Shown: piece by piece, positions 8,210-15,572 of the stretch
How positions within the stretch are numbered: position 1 is the first letter of the stretch
How the letters are laid out: each line of letters begins with the position of its first letter
Notes under the pieces: model-generated
What the model was told of the DNA's origin: nothing
Databases searched by the model: none
The model's input: only the letters and a program-made list of their open reading frames with translations
Source: Nonomuraea deserti
GTDB taxonomy: Bacteria > Actinomycetota > Actinomycetes > Streptosporangiales > Streptosporangiaceae
Reading direction: 5' to 3'
Length of the DNA stretch: 64,000 nucleotides
Assembly: GCF_004348685.1 (NCBI RefSeq)
Contig: NZ_SMKO01000020.1
Coordinates: 1 to 64,000, forward strand
Translations under genes and position numbers: made by a program

Positions 8210-8262
8210 TTGACTTTGTCGCAAGGAATGACGCACTCTATTGAGACAAGCCTTGCGACAAA
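8210..8262 (+). promoter_or_regulatory. Promoter with three TTG-N3-CAA operators for the GntR operon
   Basis: A -35-like TTGACT (8210-8215) is followed by three short dyads: TTGTCGCAA (8216-8224), TTGAGACAA (8241-8249) and TTGCGACAA (8253-8261). The first and third extend into a perfect 12-bp inverted repeat (8215-8226 with 8251-8262). The last dyad runs into the AAAGGAGG ribosome site of the operon's first gene, so a bound repressor would block both transcription and ribosome access. The GntR protein encoded by the second gene of the operon is the obvious candidate ligand. Confidence 0.7.
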
Positions 8263-8271
8263 GGAGGCGCT

Positions 8272-9081
8272 ATGACCCGTGGACCGTTTCCGGACGCCGG
8301 CCCGCCGGCGAGTGCGGCCGACCTGCGACTGGCGGGTGAGTGGCTGGTCCAGCACGACTTGGCCGATGCCCGCCCCACCCCGCTGCTGGCCAGCCGGCTG
8401 GCGGTCCGCAGACGCGCCCGCCTCGCCGCTCAGATCATCCTGACCGTGCTGATCCTCGCGAGCGCGCTCGCCGCCACTTCCGCCTTCGGCGGCTTCCAGC
8501 CGCATCGCCCGCTGCTGGCCCTGACCGCGCTGGTGGCCGGGCTGCTGCTGGCACAGTCGCTGCTCGACTGGTGGGTGCGACGCGTCGACCAGCGGGCGGG
8601 CGCGACGCTGTCCCGCAGGGCCGCCCATCTGATCCAGCCCGGCTGGCGGGCCGTGCTCGGCCGGCCGTACGCCGTCTTCGCGGCCGCCACGTTCACCGGT
8701 GCGATGGCGCTGGCCGGAAGCGCCCTGGCCGTTCCCGACCCCACCGTGCGGCAGCTGGCCATCGTCCTGCTGATCGGCGTGCTCGGCGTGACGGCCATCA
8801 TCGCCATGCAACTGCGCCACCTGCTCAGGCGACCGGTCATGGCAGAGGACGAGGAGTCGCTGACCGCCGACGTCATCATGCGCGTCGAGGACGCCCGCGA
8901 GCTCACCATGCCGAGCGTGCAGTGGTCGCTGCCCATGGTGCTGCTGTTCGGCACCGCTCCCGGCTGGTGGAGCGCCGCTGCGGTCGCCTACCTGATTCTG
9001 GGCCTGGCCGCGTGCGTTGCGCTCCAGGCCAGGACGCCGTCGAGTGCGACGGTGGCCCGGCGGGCCATGAGCCCCCGATGA
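8272..9081 (+). CDS. Multi-pass membrane protein of a YtrA-type operon
   Basis: This 269-residue protein has a short hydrophilic start, then six predicted membrane segments in three pairs (near residues 50-72, 78-97, 132-150, 160-180, 216-235 and 238-255). No catalytic motif is visible and no family function is known. ATG 8272 sits four bases after AAAGGAGG. Its TGA overlaps the ATG of the GntR regulator (ATGA), so the two are translationally coupled. The regulator therefore probably controls this protein, perhaps in response to envelope stress or a membrane-active compound; that is inference from gene order in YtrA-type loci. Confidence 0.75.
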   Translation: MTRGPFPDAGPPASAADLRLAGEWLVQHDLADARPTPLLASRLAVRRRARLAAQIILTVLILASALAATSAFGGFQPHRPLLALTALVAGLLLAQSLLDWWVRRVDQRAGATLSRRAAHLIQPGWRAVLGRPYAVFAAATFTGAMALAGSALAVPDPTVRQLAIVLLIGVLGVTAIIAMQLRHLLRRPVMAEDEESLTADVIMRVEDARELTMPSVQWSLPMVLLFGTAPGWWSAAAVAYLILGLAACVALQARTPSSATVARRAMSPR

Positions 9082-9455
9082 TCGTCATCGACGCGGACTC
9101 GCCGGTGCCGCCGTTCGAGCAACTGCGGGCCCAGCTCGCCCGGCAGATCCAGGACCGCACCCTGGCCGTGGGCGCCCGGCTGCCGACCATCCGCCACCTC
9201 GCGGCCGACCTCGGCCTGGCCGTCAACACGGTCGGCCGGGCCTACCGGGAGCTGGAGGAGGCGGGGCTGATCGAGACGCGCGGGCGGGCAGGCTCGTTCG
9301 TGTCGGCCGCCGGCGAGGAGGGCCGGGAGCGGGCCCGCCGGGCCGCCGCCGACTACGCGGCCGTGATCGCCAGCGTCGGCATCGACACGGGTGAGGCGAT
9401 CCGCATCGTACAGGCGGCTCTGACTTCCGGCACGGCAGCACCGGCCTCGTCCTGA
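9078..9455 (+). CDS. GntR family regulator, YtrA subfamily
   Basis: This 125-residue protein starts with the GntR winged helix (PPFEQLRAQLARQIQDRTL, LPTIRHLAADLGLAVNTVGR, and wing ETRGRAGSFV). It has only a short helical tail (about residues 75-120) instead of a full effector domain, the hallmark of the YtrA group. Such regulators usually repress their own operon, which also encodes membrane proteins. The ATG overlaps the stop of the membrane-protein gene. The three TTG-N3-CAA dyads at 8216-8261 are the likely binding sites. The inducer is unknown. Confidence 0.88.
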   Translation: MIVIDADSPVPPFEQLRAQLARQIQDRTLAVGARLPTIRHLAADLGLAVNTVGRAYRELEEAGLIETRGRAGSFVSAAGEEGRERARRAAADYAAVIASVGIDTGEAIRIVQAALTSGTAAPASS

Positions 9456-9728
9456 CAGCATCGAGCCGGGTGCCGTGGTCGAAGGAGATGTCGTTTGCCA
9501 TGCCGGGCACAACCAACAGGTGAGGATCAGAATGGTCGCACCCGAAGACGTCGCGGAGCGACGACTCCGGGATGCCAGAACCACCCGTGCGCACCACCTC
9601 AGGGGCATCACCGGGCTTGAGCTTGCCGAGAGCGCGCTGATCAGCACACCCTTCCGGCCTTGGACTTCCTCGCCTGCACTCGCGCACCGGCCGGATCCGG
9701 ATGAAGCGCGCCGTCCCCTGCGGGATGC
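9456..9728. other. Intergenic stretch, no supported gene
   Basis: Short frames exist on both strands here but none has a ribosome site plus family-like sequence. The gene on the left reads rightward into this region and the gene on the right reads leftward, so it is a convergent gap. I saw no strong hairpin. Confidence 0.5.
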
Positions 9729-10223
9729 CTAGCCGAGGGAGAGGGCCGTGACGAGGATCAGCAGGAGCAGGAGCGCCAGCCCGCCGCCCGCGATCACCAA
9801 AAGGGTGATCATGCAGCCCTGCCCGTTCCACGGTTGGGGAGCGGGGCCGAGGGCGCCTCGGGCGTAGGCCCACACGGGGGCGCGATATTCGACGTCGAAC
9901 GCCATCCCGGGCTGGAGCCAGACCGTGAAGTCCGCGGGGCCGATCTGCGCGGGGAACAGATAGGGCAGGTGGACGTGGAGGTGATGCTGGCCGGGAGGAA
10001 GCGGGATCACATTGCGGCCCCACCGGCCCAGCATCGGCCGGCCGTTCAGGATGATCTTGGGGGTGATCATGGCGAGCATGAAACCCATCCAATGCCGCTT
10101 CACGTCGAGGACGAGATGCGCCTGACCTCCTGGAGGGCCTCCTGGAGGACCCCCTGGAGGCACTCCGAAAGGGGCGGGTGGAGGTGGCTGGTTCCACGGG
10201 TGGTGCGGGCCGGGCGGATGCAT
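9729..10223 (-). CDS. Hypothetical membrane protein with Pro/Gly-rich N-terminus
   Basis: This 164-residue protein has three parts: a Pro/Gly/His-rich cytoplasmic-type tail with GPPGG repeats (residues 1-35), a beta-rich middle (about 36-125, including VPL-type turns and PPGQHHLHVHLPYLF), and one C-terminal membrane helix (about 138-162, MITLLVIAGGGLALLLLL). The tail-anchored layout is common among uncharacterised actinomycete proteins. ATG 10223 (MHPPGPHHPW) is the natural start, although the frame is open further. It overlaps or abuts the divergent kinase transcript, so the promoters share sequence. Confidence 0.65.
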   Translation of the reverse strand: MHPPGPHHPWNQPPPPAPFGVPPGGPPGGPPGGQAHLVLDVKRHWMGFMLAMITPKIILNGRPMLGRWGRNVIPLPPGQHHLHVHLPYLFPAQIGPADFTVWLQPGMAFDVEYRAPVWAYARGALGPAPQPWNGQGCMITLLVIAGGGLALLLLLILVTALSLG

Positions 10224-10275
10224 GGCGGCTATGCTAGTGCGCTCCGGCCCTTTCATGATCACCTGGAGCGCGGGC

Positions 10276-10776
10276 ATGCGGGTCCTGGTGCTGTCCGGGC
10301 CTCCGGCGGCGGGCAAGAGCACGTTGGGGCGGCGGGTCGCGGGCACGCGCGCCCGATGCGCCTTCATCGACGTGGACGACGTGCGCCAGCTCGTGCTCGC
10401 CGGGGCGGTCGCTCCGTGGGACGGCGCCGAAGGGCGCAGGCAGCGGCGGCTCAGCGCGGTCAACGCGTGCAGCCTGGCCGGCAACTTCGTGGCCGCCGGG
10501 ATGGACGTCGTCGTCGCCGACGTGCTGAACGAGGAGACGCTCGCGGTGTACCGGGCGTCCCTGCGGGATCTGCTGGTGATGCGGCTGCGGGTGGCGTACG
10601 CATGCGCGCGCGAGCGGGCCATGGGGCGGCCGGTCCACTTTACCTGGGACGGATTCGCGATGCTGTTCCGGGAGCAGGAGTCGGTGGCCGGAGCCGACCT
10701 GTGGCTGGACACCACCGAACTGACCGTAAACGAGACGGCCGGGAGGCTGCTGGCAATGTGGGCGCCGGTGGGATAA
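10276..10776 (+). CDS. P-loop kinase/ATPase of the AAA-33 type
   Basis: This 166-residue protein opens with a Walker A motif almost at its N-terminus (MRVLVLSGPPAAGKST), followed by FIDVDDVRQLV, a Walker B-like VVVADVLNEE, and a CARERAMGR lid with several arginines. This is the layout of small P-loop phosphotransferases such as chloramphenicol phosphotransferase and nucleotide or tRNA-end kinases. The substrate cannot be named from sequence. ATG 10276 is preferred over upstream in-frame starts because it has GGAG at proper spacing and starts at the first beta strand. Confidence 0.7.
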   Translation: MRVLVLSGPPAAGKSTLGRRVAGTRARCAFIDVDDVRQLVLAGAVAPWDGAEGRRQRRLSAVNACSLAGNFVAAGMDVVVADVLNEETLAVYRASLRDLLVMRLRVAYACARERAMGRPVHFTWDGFAMLFREQESVAGADLWLDTTELTVNETAGRLLAMWAPVG

Positions 10777-10852
10777 CCGGTACGTGGGACGACGGAAGAC
10801 GATCCTGGTGTGCGGCGAAGGAAGGGTGACCGTTGTTCGCGACCCGGGAGGC

Positions 10853-10879
10853 ATGCTCATGAGTGAGATGGCGACTTGA
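10853..10879 (+). CDS. Possible 8-codon leader peptide coupled to the sigma gene
   Basis: A GGGAGG ribosome site is followed by ATG 10853 and an eight-codon frame (MLMSEMAT) whose TGA overlaps the TTG start of the sigma factor gene (TTGA, 10876-10879). The sigma gene itself has no good ribosome site at that TTG. This suggests either termination-reinitiation or simply that a later GTG is the real sigma start. Confidence 0.3.
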   Translation: MLMSEMAT

Positions 10880-11448
10880 CCGCCGACGTGGGCGAGCAAG
10901 TGAGCGACGCCGAACTCGTCGCCCAGTACCGCAGGAACTCCGATCGGTTCACCGAGGTGCACGATCGGTACTTCCGCGACATCTACCTGTACGTGGCGGG
11001 CCGGCTGGATACGCAGGCCGCCGAGGACATAGCGGCCGAGACTTTTCTGCTGGCCTTCGACCAGCGTGACCGGTTCGACCCGGAACGCGGCGGGCTGCGG
11101 CTCTGGTTGTTCGGCATCGCCACCAATCTGGTCGCCAGGCACCGGCGCAAGGAGGCGCGCCATTACCGGGCGCTGTCCCGGATGGCGCTGGAGCCGGCGG
11201 CGGAAGGTCACGAGAACAGCGTGGTCACCTCGGTCTCCGCGCAGCGCATGCAGCCACGCCTGGCGCAGGCGCTGGCCACGCTGTCCAAAGGCGAGCGTGA
11301 CGTCCTGATGCTCGTGGCGCTGGGCCAGCTCAGCTACGACGAGGTGGCCCAGGCACTCGGCATCTCCCCGGGCACGGTGGGTTCACGGCTCAGCCGGGCG
11401 CGTGCGAAGTTCCACGCCATCATCGACAAGGAGTCCGTACATGGATGA
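10876..11448 (+). CDS. ECF-type RNA polymerase sigma factor
   Basis: This protein of about 190 residues has a sigma-70 region 2 (EVHDRYFRDIYLYVAGRLD, then AEDIAAETFLLAF and LRLWLFGIATNLVARHRR) and a region 4 helix-turn-helix (LSKGERDVLMLVALGQLSYDEVAQALGISPGTVGSRLSRA). It lacks regions 1 and 3, as ECF factors do. The start is uncertain: TTG 10876, GTG 10888 or GTG 10900 (which begins VSDAELVAQY, the usual family start). The stop overlaps the next gene by eight bases, so it is made together with its membrane partner. Targets are unknown; the adjacent secreted subtilase is a candidate. Confidence 0.88.
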   Translation: MTADVGEQVSDAELVAQYRRNSDRFTEVHDRYFRDIYLYVAGRLDTQAAEDIAAETFLLAFDQRDRFDPERGGLRLWLFGIATNLVARHRRKEARHYRALSRMALEPAAEGHENSVVTSVSAQRMQPRLAQALATLSKGERDVLMLVALGQLSYDEVAQALGISPGTVGSRLSRARAKFHAIIDKESVHG

Positions 11449-12319
11449 CGACCTGAGGCCGATCGCCACCTTGCTGGCCAAGCCTGAGCCGCCCCGCGAG
11501 GTGGAGCTGTGCAGCAGGAACCGGCTGCTGGCGAGGATGGGCGCGCGCCCGCGCCGGCGCTTCGGATGGCTCGTGCCGGGTTTCGGTATGGTCGCCGCGG
11601 CGGTGCTCGCGCTGGTGGTCGGGGTGACGATGGTCGGCACGACCTCCGCGCCGGGCTCGGGCAGGGAGGTCCTGCTGGTGGCGGCCACGAGTGCGGAACG
11701 GTCACCCGAGGATCCAGGGAGGTACTGGTACACCAGGGCCGAAGCGGACCACAGCGAGCTGGTCATGGAGAACTGGGTCAGCCGCGATGGCCGGCGCTGG
11801 TCCAGGGGCACGCCCGCCAATCCCGACAAGGTGGGGCCCGGCCACCCGAGACCGTTCGTCATGGGGGATGTGGAGCTGACGTGGGACGAGCTCCAAGCGT
11901 TGCCGGCCGATCCCGAGAGGTTGACGGCCTGGATCCGCGATACCCACGAACCTGAGGACCACCCGGCGGCGGTCGAGGAGCTTGAGGATCTCGGCGTGAC
12001 GGCGGCCGATGAAGAGCGCTCCGACGTCGTCCACGGGCTCGCTGCGCTGATCACTTCGATGCCGGCGCCTTCGGACGTCCGCGCGGCGGCGTTCCGGGCG
12101 CTCGCCGACCTGCCGGGCGTCGAGAGCCGGGGCGCGGTCGAGGGAGGCGAGGCTCTCTCGATCCCGACGTCGTGGGGTTCAGAGATCAAGCTGGTCGTTG
12201 ACCCTGAGACCTCGCGGGTGAGCCGCGCGAACGTCGTCGTGGGCAACGACGGAAGCGTCCTGGGCGGCCGTACCGGCTACCGGCTGACCTCGGAGTGGAC
12301 GAATCAACTGTCCCGGTGA
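11441..12319 (+). CDS. ECF-partner membrane protein (CU044_5270-type), likely anti-sigma factor
   Basis: This 292-residue protein begins in the cytoplasm (MDDDLRPIATLLAKPEPP), has one membrane helix (about residues 45-67) and a large extracytoplasmic domain containing RYWYTRAEADHSELVMENWVS and a C-terminal STSWGSEIKLVVDPETSRV-like beta region. This matches proteins that follow ECF sigma genes in Streptosporangiaceae and relatives. It lacks a visible zinc anti-sigma motif, so the sigma-binding region would be the short N-terminal segment. ATG 11441 overlaps the sigma stop, giving equimolar synthesis. Anti-sigma activity is inferred from position and topology. Confidence 0.75.
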   Translation: MDDDLRPIATLLAKPEPPREVELCSRNRLLARMGARPRRRFGWLVPGFGMVAAAVLALVVGVTMVGTTSAPGSGREVLLVAATSAERSPEDPGRYWYTRAEADHSELVMENWVSRDGRRWSRGTPANPDKVGPGHPRPFVMGDVELTWDELQALPADPERLTAWIRDTHEPEDHPAAVEELEDLGVTAADEERSDVVHGLAALITSMPAPSDVRAAAFRALADLPGVESRGAVEGGEALSIPTSWGSEIKLVVDPETSRVSRANVVVGNDGSVLGGRTGYRLTSEWTNQLSR

Positions 12320-12407
12320 ACGCCGCTGTGCCCATGACGGAGCCACCAGGCAGGCGTGCGCGCCGAGGACTGGACGGCCGGAGCGACGCACATCCAAGGA
12401 AAGGTCA

Positions 12408-15400
12408 ATGGTGAAATTACGAGAATCGTTCGCCGCCGTTCTCATGGCGGCAACGGTCGTCGCCACACCGGCGGTATCGGCAGCGCAGGCCCCGCCGGCG
12501 GCGGGGGAGGAGGTGACACTGATCACCGGTGACCGTGTCGTGCTCACCGGATCAGGGCATCGGGTGGAGCCGGGTGCGGGGCGGAAGGTGGCGTTCAGGA
12601 GCCAGGTGCGTGAGGGCCATCTCCACGTGGTTCCTTCTGACGCGGAGCCGCTGCTCGCACAAGGGGTGCTCGACCGGAGGCTGTTCGACGTCACGCAACT
12701 GGTTGAGTGGGGGTACGGCGACGCCGCCAGGGCCGATATCCCCGTGATCTCGCAGGGCACGAGCGGGCAGGCGTTCGCGCCGCAGAACTCCCGGCAGGTC
12801 AAGCGGCTGTCGAGCATCGGGATGAGCACGGCGCGCGTGCCCAAGGCGGACGCCTTGAACACCTGGAAGGACCTGACCGGCGGCGCTCGCACGCTGGCGG
12901 TGAGCGGCACGAAACTGTGGCTGGACGGCCGTCGGTCCTTCTTCCTGGACGAGAGCGTCAAGCAGATCGGCGCGCCGCAGGCGTGGCAGCAGGGGTTCAC
13001 CGGTAAGGGCGTCACGGTCGCGGTCCTCGACTCCGGCTACGACCCCGATCACCGGGACCTCAAGGACGCGGTGGCCTACGAGCACAACTTCAGCGACTCT
13101 CCCGATATGCGTGACACCCTCGGTCATGGCACACATGTCGCCTCGACGGTGGCGGGCCGGGGCGAGAAGTACCGCGGCGTGGCGCCGGGGGCCAAGCTGG
13201 CCATCGGCAAGGTTGGCGCATCGTCTCCTACCGACTCGGCCATTCTTGCCGGCATGGAGTGGGCGGCCGTCGAGGTCAAGGCCAAGGTCGTCAACATGAG
13301 CTTCGGCACTCTGGACGGCCCCGGCCTCGACCCGGTGGAGCAGGCGGTCAACACGCTGTCGGAGCAGACCGGCGCGCTGTTCGTGGCGGCCGCAGGGAAC
13401 AACGGCCGTCCCGGTTCGGTGGCCAGCCCCGGCAGCGCCGACGCGGCGCTGACCGTGGGAGCGGTGGACAAGCAGGGCCGGACGGCCGACTTCTCCAGTC
13501 GCGGGCCACGCACAGGTGACCACGCGATCAAGCCCGATGTGGTGGCGCCGGGGGTGGACATCATGGCCCCCGCGGCGGCGGGCACCGCCGACGGCCCCTA
13601 CCGGTCGATGAGCGGCACCTCGATGGCCGCCCCGCACGTGGTGGGCGCCGCCGCGATCATGGCGCAGCGCCATCCGGAGTGGACGGGCGCGCGGTTGAAG
13701 GCGGCGCTGATCGGCAGCGCCGCGCCCAAGGGGGACGCGACCCTCTACGAGCAGGGCGCGGGGCTGGTCGACCTGACGCGAGGGCTGAATCAGCAGGTGG
13801 TGGCCGAGCCGGCCAACCTGTGGGCCGCCTTCCCCTGGGACGGTGCCGACGAGCGGGTGGCGACCAGGACGATCACCTATGCGAACGAGGGCGACACCCC
13901 GGTCACCCTCGACCTGTCGGCGCAGGGTGACGTGCTGAAGCTCAAGGACGCCCGGGTCACGGTTCCTGCCAAGGGCAAGGCGGAGGTCACGCTCACCATC
14001 GACGCCCGCGACCAGCAAACCGGCGACCACCCGGGGACGATCAACGCCACGTCGGGGGAGACGGTGGTCCGCACGCCGGCCGGCGCGTACGTCGAGCCGG
14101 AGTCGTACAACCTCACCATCACCACGATCGGCAGGGAGGGGCGGAAGGCGGACCCCTTCTTCGCGCAGATCTACGACGCGAAGACAGGGGCCTTTCACTT
14201 GCCCGCATTCGAGGACGGCGTGGCGACGATCCGGCTGCCCAAGGGCGACTGGCACCTCTACACCGACCAGTGGGAGAAGAGCACCTCCACCATCGCCGTC
14301 ACGCCCGCGCACATCGACGGCGAGGACCGGAGCCTGACGGTGGACGCGCGCCAGGGCAAGGCCGTGGAGGTCACCGTCGACGATCCGGATGCCGAACGGC
14401 AGGACGGCGTCGAGCAATCCTTGGCTCATGGCGGGTGGAACGCCGGCGGGATCTACCACGGCCTCGAAGGGGGCTTTTTCGTCGTCCCCAGCCGCGTGTC
14501 CGGCCTGACTTACACGTTCAAGACCCTGTGGACCAGCAAGGATGTGTCGCCAAGCCCATACGTCTACCACCTCGCCTACCGACGCTCCGGCGGCCTGCCC
14601 GAGGATCCGGCCTACCACGCCAAGCGCGATGAGCTGGCGAAGGTCACCACGACCTACCGGGCCTCCGGAGTAGCCGCCACGGGAACGCCGCTTGCGGGGA
14701 TAGGAACGTCCAAGCTGCCTGGCACGGGAATGAGCGCGCTGGTCGGTGAGATCGATCTGCCCGCCACGCTCGTGCAGTACCGGACTCCCGGTCTGGCGTA
14801 CGAGAGCGGGCTCAGCACCGGCACCGCCACCATGGTCGACGGTGGACGGGTCGCCAGGCGCGGTGAAACCGGCGAGGTGTGGAACGCCGCGGTCACCGGG
14901 CCGTCGTTCCTGGTGCCGGGCGGCAGCCGTACCGGAGATCGGCTGATCTTCTCGGGGGCGGGACTGTTCGCGGACGGCGGCGAGGGCCGGTCGGGCTTCG
15001 ACACGGCCGCCACCGGCACCGCGACCCTGGCCAGGGACGGGCGCGAGGTGGCGAGGGCCGACCTGACCTCCTGCAGCACGTATCAGCCGGAGACATGTCA
15101 GCTGCGGGCCGCGCTTCCCGCGGAGGCGGGCGCGTACACGCTGGCCGCCTCCATGCGCAGGCAGGTCGAGCATTCGGCACTGTCCACAGGCGTGGAGTCG
15201 GTGTGGACGTTCCGGTCGGAGAGCACGTCCGAGGAGCGGGCGCTGCCTCTGATGGCCGTCCGGTACAGCCCCGAGGGGCTGGACGCGTACAACCGCGCCA
15301 AGAAGGGCAGCCTGACGCGGGTGCCTTTGTGGATCGGGCGCAATTCCGGATCCGGGGAGGCGAAGGTCGGAAAGGTCGCGGTGGAGATGTCCGCCGACGA

Positions 15401-15566
15401 CGGTGCGACCTGGCGCCGGGTCCCGGTCACCCGTGACGGCTCCAGGTGGGCCGCGAAGGTACGCAACCCCGACGCGGCCGGGTTCGTCTCCCTGCGGGCG
15501 GTGGTGACGAGTGCGGATGGCGCCGGGCTGACCCAGACGATCACCCGCGCCTACGCCGTCGGCTGA
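12408..15566 (+). CDS. Secreted S8 family subtilase (1052 residues)
   Basis: A Sec signal peptide (residues 1-26, ending VSAAQA) is followed by a pro-region (about 35-185) and a subtilisin domain with catalytic Asp208 (AVLDSGYD), His240 (LGHGTHVA) and Ser405 (SGTSMAAPH), plus Asn331 for the oxyanion hole. About 600 C-terminal residues form beta-rich modules, including a possible Fn3-like domain after 460, ending in TQTITRAYAVG. AAGGAAAGG precedes ATG 12408. It follows the ECF sigma operon by 88 bases and is a paralogue of the larger subtilase at 18777-22400, with which it shares the propeptide, catalytic and C-terminal motifs. It presumably degrades extracellular protein. Confidence 0.93.
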   Translation: MVKLRESFAAVLMAATVVATPAVSAAQAPPAAGEEVTLITGDRVVLTGSGHRVEPGAGRKVAFRSQVREGHLHVVPSDAEPLLAQGVLDRRLFDVTQLVEWGYGDAARADIPVISQGTSGQAFAPQNSRQVKRLSSIGMSTARVPKADALNTWKDLTGGARTLAVSGTKLWLDGRRSFFLDESVKQIGAPQAWQQGFTGKGVTVAVLDSGYDPDHRDLKDAVAYEHNFSDSPDMRDTLGHGTHVASTVAGRGEKYRGVAPGAKLAIGKVGASSPTDSAILAGMEWAAVEVKAKVVNMSFGTLDGPGLDPVEQAVNTLSEQTGALFVAAAGNNGRPGSVASPGSADAALTVGAVDKQGRTADFSSRGPRTGDHAIKPDVVAPGVDIMAPAAAGTADGPYRSMSGTSMAAPHVVGAAAIMAQRHPEWTGARLKAALIGSAAPKGDATLYEQGAGLVDLTRGLNQQVVAEPANLWAAFPWDGADERVATRTITYANEGDTPVTLDLSAQGDVLKLKDARVTVPAKGKAEVTLTIDARDQQTGDHPGTINATSGETVVRTPAGAYVEPESYNLTITTIGREGRKADPFFAQIYDAKTGAFHLPAFEDGVATIRLPKGDWHLYTDQWEKSTSTIAVTPAHIDGEDRSLTVDARQGKAVEVTVDDPDAERQDGVEQSLAHGGWNAGGIYHGLEGGFFVVPSRVSGLTYTFKTLWTSKDVSPSPYVYHLAYRRSGGLPEDPAYHAKRDELAKVTTTYRASGVAATGTPLAGIGTSKLPGTGMSALVGEIDLPATLVQYRTPGLAYESGLSTGTATMVDGGRVARRGETGEVWNAAVTGPSFLVPGGSRTGDRLIFSGAGLFADGGEGRSGFDTAATGTATLARDGREVARADLTSCSTYQPETCQLRAALPAEAGAYTLAASMRRQVEHSALSTGVESVWTFRSESTSEERALPLMAVRYSPEGLDAYNRAKKGSLTRVPLWIGRNSGSGEAKVGKVAVEMSADDGATWRRVPVTRDGSRWAAKVRNPDAAGFVSLRAVVTSADGAGLTQTITRAYAVG

Positions 15567-15572
15567 CCGGCG

